Positions 7,816 to 15,834 of a stretch of 64,000 bases of DNA are shown here, piece after piece (position 1 is the stretch's first letter; each line of letters begins with the position of its first letter). This DNA comes from Rhodococcus sp. H36-A4 (GTDB lineage Bacteria; Actinomycetota; Actinomycetes; Mycobacteriales; Mycobacteriaceae). The position numbers and the translations under genes were made by a program. The stretch covers positions 620,001 through 684,000 of the forward strand of contig NZ_JAPVLQ010000002.1 in assembly GCF_027158005.1 (NCBI RefSeq), read 5' to 3'. Below the pieces are notes generated by a model. It worked only from the letters and a program-made list of their open reading frames with translations, ran no database searches and was not told where the DNA came from.

Positions 7816-8877
7816 TTATGGCACGGATTGAATCGGCGCCAGCTTTTCCAGCACGCTACTGACGTCCGGTGCCATGCTCGCGCGCTGAATGTAGTGCTTT
7901 TCCGTCACCGCACTACCCGAGTGACCTAACTGTGCTGACGGGGCCGACAGGCCAAGCTCTCGCTCGACCATCGCGCCGACCGTCTTGCGGAACGAGTGCG
8001 GCTTCACCCACGTGTAATCGTCGCCGCGCACCTGACGCCACGACGTCCGCACATTCCCCGGCCACCGAGGGGTGCCAAGCCGCGACGGGAACACCAGACC
8101 CTCGGGTGAGGGGATACCGCGGTCCCGCTGCCTCAGTGCATCGGCTGAAAAGCTGGGGATCGTCACTGTCCGATGTCCGCTCTTTGTCTTCGGATGGTCC
8201 TGGCGGAACACTCCGGTGCCGGCAAGCTCGACGAGTGTTCCCGAGATGGTAACGGCGACCGGGCCATCACCGTCCAGGCCGTCGATGTCCTGCCATCTCA
8301 GCGCAAGGCATTCGCCAATCCGAGTCCCGCTGCCGATCATTACGTCGACGATCTCGGCGAGGTCGTGCGCACGGTCCGGGCCGAATCGCTTCGTGCCGTC
8401 ACCCAAGTCTCGGTCCTGCCATGCGAGCACTCTGCGGCGCAGCTCGTGCACGTCCGCGACAGTGAGCGCCCGCGCGGAGTTACTCGAGGTCGGTGCACGG
8501 CTGGTATCGGCTGCCGGGTTGTAGTCGACCGCATCGAGTCGGGCCGCGAGGGCGAACGCCTGGCTGAGAATCCCGCGTGCGTCTCGCTTCCCCGACACGG
8601 TCCGCACAGCCTGAAGAAACGTCTCGATTCGGCCGGTGGTGGCCTCGTGTAATCGGACCTTGCTCAATTCTGGCGCGATGACTTTGTCGATGCAGCGCTG
8701 GTAGCCGGCGAGGGTCTGCGGTGAGCGCGTACCCCTCGGTGGTGGTGTTGCGATCCAGAGCGCGAGGAGTTCGCCCACGAGTGGGACGAGCAGTACAACG
8801 AGGCCGTCCGTGCGACGTCCGACGGTGGCCCGATCAACCTCAATGCGGTCCTGGCGAAGATGGACGAGCTCGAGCAC
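7816..8877 (-). CDS. int: phage-type tyrosine integrase, N-terminally truncated
   Basis: A site-specific recombinase that would integrate or excise the element at tRNA-Thr. The SAM-like core-binding region begins at RSPQTLAGYQRCIDKVIAPEL, and the catalytic domain is complete. It has Arg in SGTRIGECLALRWQDID, HSFRKT (His-x-x-Arg), a second His in QLGHSG and the nucleophile Tyr in EKHYIQ near the C-terminus. The first roughly 40 residues of the open frame (upstream of about 8765) are antisense to a decayed phage gene, so the usual N-terminal arm-binding domain is missing and the real start is lost. The protein could bind core sites, but I doubt it is fully functional. Confidence 0.85.
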   Translation of the reverse strand: MLELVHLRQDRIEVDRATVGRRTDGLVVLLVPLVGELLALWIATPPPRGTRSPQTLAGYQRCIDKVIAPELSKVRLHEATTGRIETFLQAVRTVSGKRDARGILSQAFALAARLDAVDYNPAADTSRAPTSSNSARALTVADVHELRRRVLAWQDRDLGDGTKRFGPDRAHDLAEIVDVMIGSGTRIGECLALRWQDIDGLDGDGPVAVTISGTLVELAGTGVFRQDHPKTKSGHRTVTIPSFSADALRQRDRGIPSPEGLVFPSRLGTPRWPGNVRTSWRQVRGDDYTWVKPHSFRKTVGAMVERELGLSAPSAQLGHSGSAVTEKHYIQRASMAPDVSSVLEKLAPIQSVP

Positions 8878-9650
8878 GCAACTACTGCGAAGGCCGCGGC
8901 CGGGGACGAATCCGACAACACTGCAGGGTGGCTCGCAGCCGAAGCCAATTACAACGACGACGCCCGGCTGGCTGGCTGCCGAGGATGCCTATGTTCCGCC
9001 AGCGCCGACTGCAACGTTTCAACGACTCACCGAGGACGACGGACGCGAGCTCGGCTACAACGTGTGGCACGACTACGCGCGCTCACTCGACAAGGCCACC
9101 GCCGAACCTGTCCGCGTCTACACCGTCTAGGGCTTCCAGACCACGAACGCCGGCCTACGCAACGGCATCGAGTTCGGCGACACCACAGTCGGCACTCTCC
9201 GTGCGACCGACGCGATCCGGGGCCTCGACACTGCGATCGAGAACGCACCACGAACGCCGACCGCGATGACCGTAGCTCGCGACGTCGATGCGACTGTCTA
9301 CGGTCTCGGAGGTGGATCGACAGACGTCGAGTCACTGGTGGGTCGTCGCTTCCGCGACAACGCTCATCTGTCGACGGCGTTGCAATCAGAGCTGACGTTA
9401 CCGCTCGATCGGCATCTGATCGAATTGCGGCTCGATCTGCCGGCAAACACCGAAGCCCTGTACGTGTCGTCGAGCAAGTGACGAGGCTCAACGAGCGCGG
9501 ACTCACCACGTACGGTCCCGAGGAGAACGAGCTCATCGTCGGCCGCGGAATCGAATACGAAATCTATGGCTCGCAGATCGGCGAAGATAGTCGCCGGATA
9601 CTGCTCGCTCGTCTTATCGGCCAGGACGCACACTCACGGAGGTCAGGTAA
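8758..9650 (+). pseudogene. decayed phage protein with ADP-ribosyltransferase domain
   Basis: The coding trace can be followed through several frames. REEFAHEWDEQYNEAV... runs from about 8758; a shift near 8975 leads to WLAAEDAYVPPAP...; an in-frame TAG at 9128-9130 is followed by GFQTTNAGLRNGIEFG...; and a one-base shift at about 9477 leads to VTRLNERGLTTY.... The reconstructed C-terminal part has the R-S-ExE signature of ADP-ribosyltransferases: Arg in TVARDVDA, Ser in AHLSTAL and E-Y-E in RGIEYEIYG. Actinophages carry such domains fused to capsid/MuF-type proteins. At least three lesions make it a pseudogene. Its left end abuts the truncated integrase. Confidence 0.7.
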
Positions 9651-9965
9651 ATGGGAAGTCTTTCGGACCCCTCGGACGTCGGTGCCACACCGATCGGCGA
9701 CCAGCGCTTCTACGGAGGCGAGCGGGTCGGGGCAGGACGATGGGCAACGCTTGATGACCTCGGCCTGCTCTGGACCGACGACGCCGACGTTCTGCAGCTC
9801 TCGTCGACCCAGGCAACAACAGACAACGCCGCCGCGAATGCTTTGCGCTACCGGCTGATCGACGCCTGCCGCCGCGGGATCACTGCAACCACCGCATTCG
9901 ACACTGTGGTCGCCGAGCATGGCAACCCGCCAGTGACGACGGGTGACCGCGGCGAGTTGATCTGA
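9651..9965 (+). CDS. small hypothetical protein of phage origin
   Basis: 104 residues (MGSLSDPSDVGATPIG...), acidic and soluble, with no membrane segment. A good ribosome-binding site (GGAGG, about 9638-9642) precedes the ATG. It directly follows the decayed ADP-ribosyltransferase gene, as a small downstream gene of the same phage module would. I do not recognise the family. Its frame is intact, so it is a surviving piece of the prophage, but its expression is uncertain. Confidence 0.5.
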   Translation: MGSLSDPSDVGATPIGDQRFYGGERVGAGRWATLDDLGLLWTDDADVLQLSSTQATTDNAAANALRYRLIDACRRGITATTAFDTVVAEHGNPPVTTGDRGELI

Positions 9966-10425
9966 CCCACCAAGAACTCGCCGCCCACCGGGGTGAAGGT
10001 GAATTGACCGGTGAGCGGAATGCATGAGCGGGGTAGGTACTGCTACCTGCACCTTTCAGCGCCGAAACGACGAGCCCGCAGACATCGGTGGAACGGTGCT
10101 GCGGGCTTCGTCGAATCCCACGGCTAGGGACAGTGGGGCTATGTTGTCGGCATCATTAAAATGGTCCGACCTGCCATGGACCACGAAAGCTCGACTATAG
10201 GCTCGTTCTTATGTCCGTCAAGATCCCCACTGCCACATACTTGGGGCTACGCCATATGGTCGGGTCTGTCCGTATCCCCGTCTCGGATCCCTCTCGGCTG
10301 CAGACTGGCGACCCTGCAGCTTTGCGCATGGCTTGTCCAGGGAAGCTGGTAGAAAGAGCGAATGGTTTGCTCAGGTTACGACCGTTGTGGAGCAGGGTCC
10401 GTTGACCGCGCTTCGGTGGTGCACA
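9966..10425. other. non-coding stretch before the toxin gene
   Basis: No supported gene. It contains the hairpin listed separately at 10070-10111 and the probable promoter of the toxin-antitoxin-chaperone module. An in-frame TTG at 10333 could extend the toxin at its N-terminus, but the extra residues have no recognisable features. Confidence 0.4.
10070..10111 (+). terminator. hairpin, probable terminator
   Basis: ACGAGCCCGCAG (10070-10081) pairs with CTGCGGGCTTCGT (10099-10111) with one bulged T. There is no clear U-tract, so termination is likely but not certain. Confidence 0.5.
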
Positions 10426-10884
10426 ATGTCTAGCCTGGAGCGGCCCGAATCGGCCGAGTGGTACGCACTTTTTGAAGGTCGTGTCGAATGGGATCGAGTT
10501 AAGCAGTTCGGCGCATCGTTGAAGAACGCTGCAAACATGGATACGGTCCTCTGGGCCGAAATCAAGGATCTGATGACCCGCGCAGCTCGAGAGGGTTTGC
10601 CCGAGGGCAAGGGGCCAGACGGCAAGGGGTTCAAGTGGCCGATGGAACGGTGCCGCGACGACCTCGGACATCTCAAGATGGACGTCGGTAACGAGCAACA
10701 TCGGGTTTACTTCACCGCACCCTTAGAAGAGGGGTTCGAAAGCTACCTCCTTGCGTTGATGTACGGCCTCAAACACGCCGATGATCCTGACTGGAAAACA
10801 GTTCAGAACGGTCACATAGACGATGCTCACAGCTACTACCAAGAGTGGCGAAGCGATCGCGCAGTTCAGCGCCTCGGCCTATAG
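10426..10884 (+). CDS. HigB/Gp49-like toxin of a TAC module
   Basis: About 152 residues from ATG 10426. The C-terminal half has the RelE/HigB (Gp49-like) layout: a basic core (GKGFKWPMERCRDDLGHLKM), then the strand HRVYFTAP, then a hydrophobic strand LLALMYGLKH and a final helix. Such toxins are ribosome-dependent mRNA endonucleases. The gene precedes an Xre antitoxin and a SecB-like gene, the arrangement of M. tuberculosis higB1-higA1-Rv1957. The N-terminal about 40 residues are less conserved and the start is uncertain. Family membership is inferred from pattern and context, not from a search. Confidence 0.65.
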   Translation: MSSLERPESAEWYALFEGRVEWDRVKQFGASLKNAANMDTVLWAEIKDLMTRAAREGLPEGKGPDGKGFKWPMERCRDDLGHLKMDVGNEQHRVYFTAPLEEGFESYLLALMYGLKHADDPDWKTVQNGHIDDAHSYYQEWRSDRAVQRLGL

Positions 10885-10907
10885 CCCACGTGTGACAAGA
10901 CAGTTTG

Positions 10908-10923
10908 TTGCGGTTAACCTCAA
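10908..10923. promoter_or_regulatory. palindromic operator between toxin and antitoxin
   Basis: TTGCGGTTAACCTCAA is an inverted repeat matching in 7 of 8 base pairs, centred in the 42-bp gap between toxin and antitoxin, just before the antitoxin ATG. Xre antitoxins of this class autoregulate by binding such palindromes, so this may be its operator and may overlap an internal promoter. Confidence 0.5.
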
Positions 10924-10926
10924 CAC

Positions 10927-11400
10927 ATGAGTATGTTCGACGAGATCGAGGCGGAGCTGGGGATAGACCCAGCGGACGTCAGCCTGCAGTTGGCGTCGGA
11001 ACTCGTGGCTGCAGACAGAGACATGATCGAGGCCCTAATCAGCCTGAGGATCAAGAAAAACATCACCCAGTCTGCGGTTGCGGACTGCCTTGGTCGTCAC
11101 AGGTCCGCCGTATCGAACTTTGAACGCTTGGGTGCTGACCCTCACCTCTCGACCATTCGCCGTTACGCGGCAGCTGTGGGCGCCAAGGTTCGACACGTGA
11201 TCGAGGACATCGACGACCCCGCGAATCGGTTGACCGAGAAGGGAGCTTGGGTTTCGTACCACGTTCGAACCGGACATTTCTCCACAGGCTCATTGAGCGA
11301 CTGGACCTCAGCCCCTGCGATCGAGCGGTCGTACCGGGTTGTCGACGTAGATCGATTCGGAACAGCGGCGGTCGACATCACTCCAGAGTGCATGGCATGA
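10927..11400 (+). CDS. HigA-like Xre antitoxin with chaperone-addiction-type tail
   Basis: 157 residues. An N-terminal acidic arm is followed by an Xre-type helix-turn-helix (about residues 36-92; LRIKKNITQSAVADCLGRHRSAVSNFERLGADPHLSTIRRYAAAVGA is the recognisable region, given here only as positions 41-86). After it comes an approximately 55-residue tail with exposed aromatics (Trp108, Tyr111, Trp126, Tyr136). In M. tuberculosis HigA1 a comparable aromatic tail (ChAD) makes the antitoxin depend on a SecB-like chaperone. The role is to bind the upstream toxin and repress the operon. Its stop overlaps the next gene's ATG by 4 bp, indicating translational coupling. Confidence 0.75.
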   Translation: MSMFDEIEAELGIDPADVSLQLASELVAADRDMIEALISLRIKKNITQSAVADCLGRHRSAVSNFERLGADPHLSTIRRYAAAVGAKVRHVIEDIDDPANRLTEKGAWVSYHVRTGHFSTGSLSDWTSAPAIERSYRVVDVDRFGTAAVDITPECMA

Positions 11401-11936
11401 CGGACGATGTGCGACCTGTAGTGACTGACGTAAGTGAGCTGTTGAGCCGCCTCGCCGGGGTGCACACGCGCGTCTTCCAATTGCACTGCACTCGGACCGA
11501 CGACGACAACCCTCCGCAACCCCAGGACGCCGTCGTGACCCCAAGCATCCAGATACGCGGGTCGAACGACTTCCAAGAGATCAGGCTCGAAATCCACGTT
11601 CACCGATCGGATGTCGAAGTCACTGTCGAGGTTGGTTTCCAGTTTGCATGGACGGAACCGCTGACCTACGAGAAGCCTGAGCAGCTTGCAATGGAGTTCG
11701 CGCAGGTTTTCGGCCTGAAATATGCGGTGGACTATATTCGACCACTTCTCGACGATCTCACTCGGTTAGTTGACTTGCCCCTCATCGGATTGAAGCACGA
11801 CGTGACGGATCGATGGCAGCTTGATTCCGACGAAGACGGCGAAGAACCGAGTGAAACGGACAGTGACGGCGGGAAGCACAGATCGACGGTCGGAGTGGCG
11901 AGGGCAGCGGACGCAATCGCACCTACCTTCCCATGA
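11397..11936 (+). CDS. SecB-like chaperone of a TAC module
   Basis: 179 residues, the length of the mycobacterial SecB-TA chaperone. Beta-strand-like segments (IRLEIHVHRSDVEVTVEVGFQFAW) are followed by helix AVDYIRPLLDDLTRLVDLPLIGLK, which matches the SecB pattern of a YxR-type helix followed by DLT and a hydrophobic Pro-containing end. The C-terminal about 45 residues are charged and probably disordered. It starts at ATG 11397, overlapping the antitoxin stop (ATGA). The expected role is binding the antitoxin tail to prevent its aggregation and degradation. Actinobacteria usually lack the export SecB, so a solitary SecB fold here is telling. The call rests on pattern and synteny. Confidence 0.65.
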   Translation: MTDDVRPVVTDVSELLSRLAGVHTRVFQLHCTRTDDDNPPQPQDAVVTPSIQIRGSNDFQEIRLEIHVHRSDVEVTVEVGFQFAWTEPLTYEKPEQLAMEFAQVFGLKYAVDYIRPLLDDLTRLVDLPLIGLKHDVTDRWQLDSDEDGEEPSETDSDGGKHRSTVGVARAADAIAPTFP

Positions 11937-12207
11937 TCCAGACATCGAGGTCGTTGATGTGAATGAGCCACGCGGCCTTGGTTCGAGCTCGCTGGCGACT
12001 GACAATATCATTCCGCCAGCCACGGATGTCGACGTTGGCATTGCCTCAACCACAACGTTCAAGACCGTGGTTGCTGCTGCAGGGAGCTGAAGTCCGTTCA
12101 GGGCTCAATCCGGTACGGCACCCTTTCCTGGCGGTCCGCCGGTGTAGCTGGTTCGAGAGGTGTACGTCAGGGTCCGAGCTTAGACGGGTTCCCGCTACGA
12201 TCCGCGC

Positions 12208-12762
12208 ATGAGTGTACGTAACTTGCTGGTCGGAGTCGTGGCTGTTTTTATCTTCATCTTGGGCGCGATGGTCGGATGGATGGTTGACGGGAACATGACT
12301 GCCGCCTGGGTTTCAGCCGGCGGTACCTGGGTCGGGGCACTCGGAACCATCGCTGCGATCCTGTGGGCAATTCGAACATTTTCTCATGAGGTTTCCACGG
12401 ACGCTGCTGCCGAGCAGAAACGCCGAGGTGATGAAGAGGAGCTAGCGAAACGCGTGGTCGTGGGCGAGAGCAAAGCGAAATCAGCAGGTGTCGAGACAAC
12501 AGTCTCGATCTCGGTCGATAATCTTACTGACAAACTGGTCGAGGTTGAGTCCGTTCGTTTTGGTCACGCGGCAATGACGAACCAAGGTTGGTTCGAATCG
12601 AAATCTCTTGCGCTGCAATCAAATTCGCAGGGATGGCGCGGAAAATTTAACATTGATCCTCAGGCGAGAGATGCACATTTGGGGACAGTGGTCACCTACA
12701 GCGTCGGTGGCGTTCGGTGGCAACGGTCACCCGAGCAAGCGCCGATAAGGCAAGGAACGTGA
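12208..12762 (+). CDS. hypothetical membrane protein
   Basis: 184 residues with two N-terminal transmembrane segments (about 5-27 and 34-56), a charged linker (EQKRRGDEEELAKRV) and a C-terminal domain of mostly beta character (VSISVDNLTDKLVEVESVRFGH...). The layout suggests a small inner-membrane protein with a cytoplasmic or external Ig-like domain. No family recognised. It lies alone inside the tRNA-linked island downstream of the TAC module; the approximately 270 bp before it hold nothing I can support. Confidence 0.6.
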   Translation: MSVRNLLVGVVAVFIFILGAMVGWMVDGNMTAAWVSAGGTWVGALGTIAAILWAIRTFSHEVSTDAAAEQKRRGDEEELAKRVVVGESKAKSAGVETTVSISVDNLTDKLVEVESVRFGHAAMTNQGWFESKSLALQSNSQGWRGKFNIDPQARDAHLGTVVTYSVGGVRWQRSPEQAPIRQGT

Positions 12763-13086
12763 CCCCCGGACATCGAGGTGCGTCCGTTCTCGGGGAGGGG
12801 GTTTTTCGTGTGACGATCCGGGCGACGGTCAGGTCGGCCTGTGTCGCCGGAACGGTATCGCCCCATGCACTCGGAGTCAGTTTCAGAAGTGGGCGTCATG
12901 AATGTCGGGGGTTTCACCTTCGATTGCAGCCGTATTCTGACATTTTGAGTGCAGAAGTGGACTTGAGGCGGGTGTCCAGGTAGCGGGCACGTGGCCTACC
13001 GCAATGATTGGGGCTGATGCGGCAATCTGCGGCAGTAGGCCCTCGACCGCAACCGTTCGAAGACGCACACACCTCCATTTTAGAAC
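12763..13086. other. non-coding stretch in the island
   Basis: I see no convincing gene, repeat or RNA here. Short open frames on both strands lack codon bias and ribosome-binding sites. It separates two genes that converge on it. Confidence 0.4.
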
Positions 13087-13599
13087 TCAAGCGTCGATTC
13101 GGTCGTTGTCCTGTTCGAGCATGATCTTCCCGCCCACGAAGACCACTCCCAAAGCGACCACGCTGCCCCCGAAGAACGCGACCTTTCCGAGGACGGTGCT
13201 CAAGAACTGCTTATTTTCGCTGTCCTTCTGGGATGCGAGCTTCCCAGTTTCCTGGATCTGCTCGATGATGAACTTACGTTGGTCCCAGTTGAGGTCGTCC
13301 TTGTCGAGTTCACCCTTGAGTATCTCGCGGATATCTTGGAGAGCCTTGTAGACCTGATCTTGGCTCTTGTCATTTGACTTGAGCGTGGACTCGTGGGCTT
13401 TTTCTATCTCCTTCACGGCGTCAAGGGCGAACTCCTTGAAAGCTGGGAACTGTTCGATGATCTTGAGGGTTACTTCGGTGTCCATGTCGGGCATGATCGC
13501 GGCGAACCGCAGAATCTTGTCCTTGGAGAGATTCCTCCAAGACTCGATACCGAGCTGCTTCATGACTTCAACTTCGCTAAGTCCCATGCCCTGCCCCAT
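13087..13599 (-). CDS. hypothetical protein with C-terminal membrane anchor
   Basis: 170 residues. A soluble helical N-terminal part contains LSKDKILRFAAIMPDMDTEV and IIEQFPAFKEFALDAV, then a long Lys/Glu-rich helical stretch. One transmembrane segment follows near residues 137-158 (VAFFGGSVVALGVVFVGG) with a short tail. This resembles a widely scattered family of unknown function with the same PDMD and EQFP motifs. Codon use is less GC-rich than the flanking genes, in keeping with acquired DNA. It converges with the membrane gene at 12208. Confidence 0.65.
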   Translation of the reverse strand: MGQGMGLSEVEVMKQLGIESWRNLSKDKILRFAAIMPDMDTEVTLKIIEQFPAFKEFALDAVKEIEKAHESTLKSNDKSQDQVYKALQDIREILKGELDKDDLNWDQRKFIIEQIQETGKLASQKDSENKQFLSTVLGKVAFFGGSVVALGVVFVGGKIMLEQDNDRIDA

Positions 13600-13947
13600 C
13601 TGTCGTGCCGTCGGGTATCTCCTCAGAGCCTAGCGATCTGCGCCGACAGCTCAGTTACGAGTCGCCTCGGCTCCAGCAGGCCGCCGAAGCCTCGGAAAAT
13701 TGGAAGGCTCAAGAACTTCAGTCCGAGGTCCAGCTCCCTTAAACAAGAACTCAATCAATTCGCCGGACTCGATGAGTTCGGTAGGCCAGTTCCACATTCG
13801 TTCCCACGATAGGAGGTACATCGCCACCAGCGGCCACCCAGCCTGATCGGGGCGCTATCGGATCAATGTCGTCGATATTGGCGGCTATCCCGTCAATATT
13901 TCGACAGGAAACGATTCGACGCCGATGGTCCGTGCGAGTCTCGAGCG
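13600..13947. other. island right edge and transporter promoter region
   Basis: No supported gene. The right junction of the tRNA-linked element probably falls here, but I did not find a second copy of the tRNA 3' end. Near 13876-13914 an imperfect inverted repeat (GTCGATATTG / CAATATTTCGAC) precedes the transporter and could be an operator. I do not recognise a c-di-AMP riboswitch. Confidence 0.4.
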
Positions 13948-15795
13948 ATGAGACATTCAGTGATACTCGGGCACCGTGGGGCCGTATCGGCAACCCCACG
14001 GCCGGCGCGAAACACCGAAAAGCACAAGCTTTCCGTTGCAACAGGATTGGCGGGGTTGTCGCTCGACGCGATGGCCTCGGTGTCGTATGGCCCCGAGGCC
14101 ATCGTGCTCGTTCTCGCCCTCGCCGGTCATGCCGGTATCGGGTTCACTTTGCCGGTGACCATCGCGATCGCGGTGTTGCTTGCGGTTCTGGTGGCGTCGT
14201 ACCGTCAGGTGATCGCTGCGTTTCCCCAAGGTGGTGGTGCCTACGCCGTCGCGAAGAAGCATCTGAGTCCTCGTGCAAGCTTGGCGGCCGCCGCGTCGTT
14301 GATCGTGGATTACACCCTCAACGTCGCGGTGTCGATCGCCGCTGGTGTGGCGGCTTTGACCTCGGCTTTCCCCGCACTGCTTCCTTATACGGTCTGGATT
14401 GCGCTGGCGATACTCGGTGGGATCACTGCGTTGAACCTACGTGGAATCGCGGAGTCGGCGCGGGTGTTCATGCTCCCGACTGCGATCTTCGTCGTGAGTA
14501 TCTTCACCGTCATCATTGCGGGACTGTTTCGTGATCAGCCCGCCGCGGTCGCGACTCCGTTTCTCGCCGACAATGCACATTCGATCGGTATTCTTCTTCT
14601 CCTCAAGGCATTTTCGAGTGGCTGTGCTGCACTGACAGGTGTCGAAGCGATCGCGAATGCGGTACCGAGCTTCAAGACGCCTCGGGTGCGCAATGCTCAG
14701 CGCGCCGAGGTCGTCCTTGGAATTCTGTTGGGCACCATGCTGATCGGGCTCGCGGTGCTGATCGAGAAGTTCTCCTTGACGCCGGTGCACGGTACGACGG
14801 TCCTATCGCAGCTCACCTCCGCATCACTCGGAAATGGTGTGGGCTACTACGTCGTGCAATTCTCCACGGTGATACTGCTTGCACTGGCCGCGAACACGTC
14901 GTACGGCGGACTTCCCAACCTGATGCGGCTTCTCGCCGAGGACAATGTGCTTCCGCATCGCTTCAGTCGGAAGTCGCGACGAGAAGTCTTCACCTACGGC
15001 GTTCTGTCCCTCGGTGGCGTAGCGGCACTGCTGCTCCTCGCCTCCGGCGGACACATGAACACGTTGGTCCCGCTGTTCGCCATCGGAGTGTTCATCGGAT
15101 TCACCCTCGCTCAGTTCGGCATGGTGCGGCATTGGCTGGCGGAGCGCACTCCTGGCTGGAAGTGGCGCTTGGCGCTCAACGGTTTCGGCGCGTTGTTGAC
15201 GGCCGTGGCTGCTGTGGTGACCACCGCAATGAAGTTCACCGAGGGAGCGTGGCTGATCGCGTTTGCCCTGCCGGCACTGATCCTCGGGATGGAACGCATT
15301 CGAGGTGCGTACACGCACATCGGCACACGACTCACTACCGTCGACGGTGTCGAGTTCTCCCGCGGCGTCCGAGTCGAACCGGCTGTGCTGGTTCCGGTAG
15401 CGGAACTCACGGCACTGTCCGTGCGGGCGATGGCTGCAGCGACTGCTATGTCATCGGAGCCGATCGCGATTCACGTGTGCATGGGCGAGGAGTCGACGGC
15501 CGACTTCACGCATCGCTGGGAAACCCGCTATCCCGATTCGCATCTGATCGTCATCGAAGACACCGAAAACTCGGTTGGGCTGTCCCTTGCCCGGTATATC
15601 CGGACACACTTCCCACATCAGGAAACATTCGCGGTGGTCGCCACGATCGACCCGGCCACCAGATGGCACAAGTTCCTGCCCAGTCAACGTACCGACGAAA
15701 TCGCCGGTGTACTACGCAAACACACCGAAGCGGTGGTGTGCCAGATACCGGTCCGCATCGATCCTGCAGACCGATACCGCCCCTTGCGCGCCTGA
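13948..15795 (+). CDS. kimA: KimA-like potassium/proton symporter (APC superfamily)
   Basis: 615 residues. Twelve or so transmembrane segments occupy residues 35-450 and a soluble C-terminal domain the rest, the layout of Bacillus KimA (YdaO, about 607 aa), a high-affinity K+ importer. Shared signatures are LSLDAMASVSYGPEA, SYRQVIAAFPQGGGAYAVAKKHL, LLLKAFSSGCAALTGVEAI and, at the C-terminal end, a DPATRWHKFLPSQR segment parallel to KKRWHTILHNQS. The cytosolic domain (about 475-615) is UspA-like and in KimA mediates c-di-AMP control. The start at ATG 13948 has a weak ribosome-binding site, so a slightly downstream start is possible. It stands alone. Confidence 0.85.
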   Translation: MRHSVILGHRGAVSATPRPARNTEKHKLSVATGLAGLSLDAMASVSYGPEAIVLVLALAGHAGIGFTLPVTIAIAVLLAVLVASYRQVIAAFPQGGGAYAVAKKHLSPRASLAAAASLIVDYTLNVAVSIAAGVAALTSAFPALLPYTVWIALAILGGITALNLRGIAESARVFMLPTAIFVVSIFTVIIAGLFRDQPAAVATPFLADNAHSIGILLLLKAFSSGCAALTGVEAIANAVPSFKTPRVRNAQRAEVVLGILLGTMLIGLAVLIEKFSLTPVHGTTVLSQLTSASLGNGVGYYVVQFSTVILLALAANTSYGGLPNLMRLLAEDNVLPHRFSRKSRREVFTYGVLSLGGVAALLLLASGGHMNTLVPLFAIGVFIGFTLAQFGMVRHWLAERTPGWKWRLALNGFGALLTAVAAVVTTAMKFTEGAWLIAFALPALILGMERIRGAYTHIGTRLTTVDGVEFSRGVRVEPAVLVPVAELTALSVRAMAAATAMSSEPIAIHVCMGEESTADFTHRWETRYPDSHLIVIEDTENSVGLSLARYIRTHFPHQETFAVVATIDPATRWHKFLPSQRTDEIAGVLRKHTEAVVCQIPVRIDPADRYRPLRA

Positions 15796-15805
15796 CGACC
15801 AAGTC

Positions 15806-15832
15806 GCCGCAGAGAACCTCTGCGAATCGGCG
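15806..15832. terminator. hairpin between convergent genes
   Basis: GCAGAG-AAC-CTCTGC (15809-15823), extended by outer CGCC/GGCG pairing, lies in the 39-bp gap between the convergent transporter and oxidoreductase genes. It is a plausible bidirectional terminator. Confidence 0.5.
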
Positions 15833-15834
15833 CG

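Noticed and set aside
13600..13947. A second attachment site (attR) of the tRNA-Thr element
   Set aside because: I looked for the tRNA 3' half near the right edge of the island and did not find a convincing copy, so no site is annotated.
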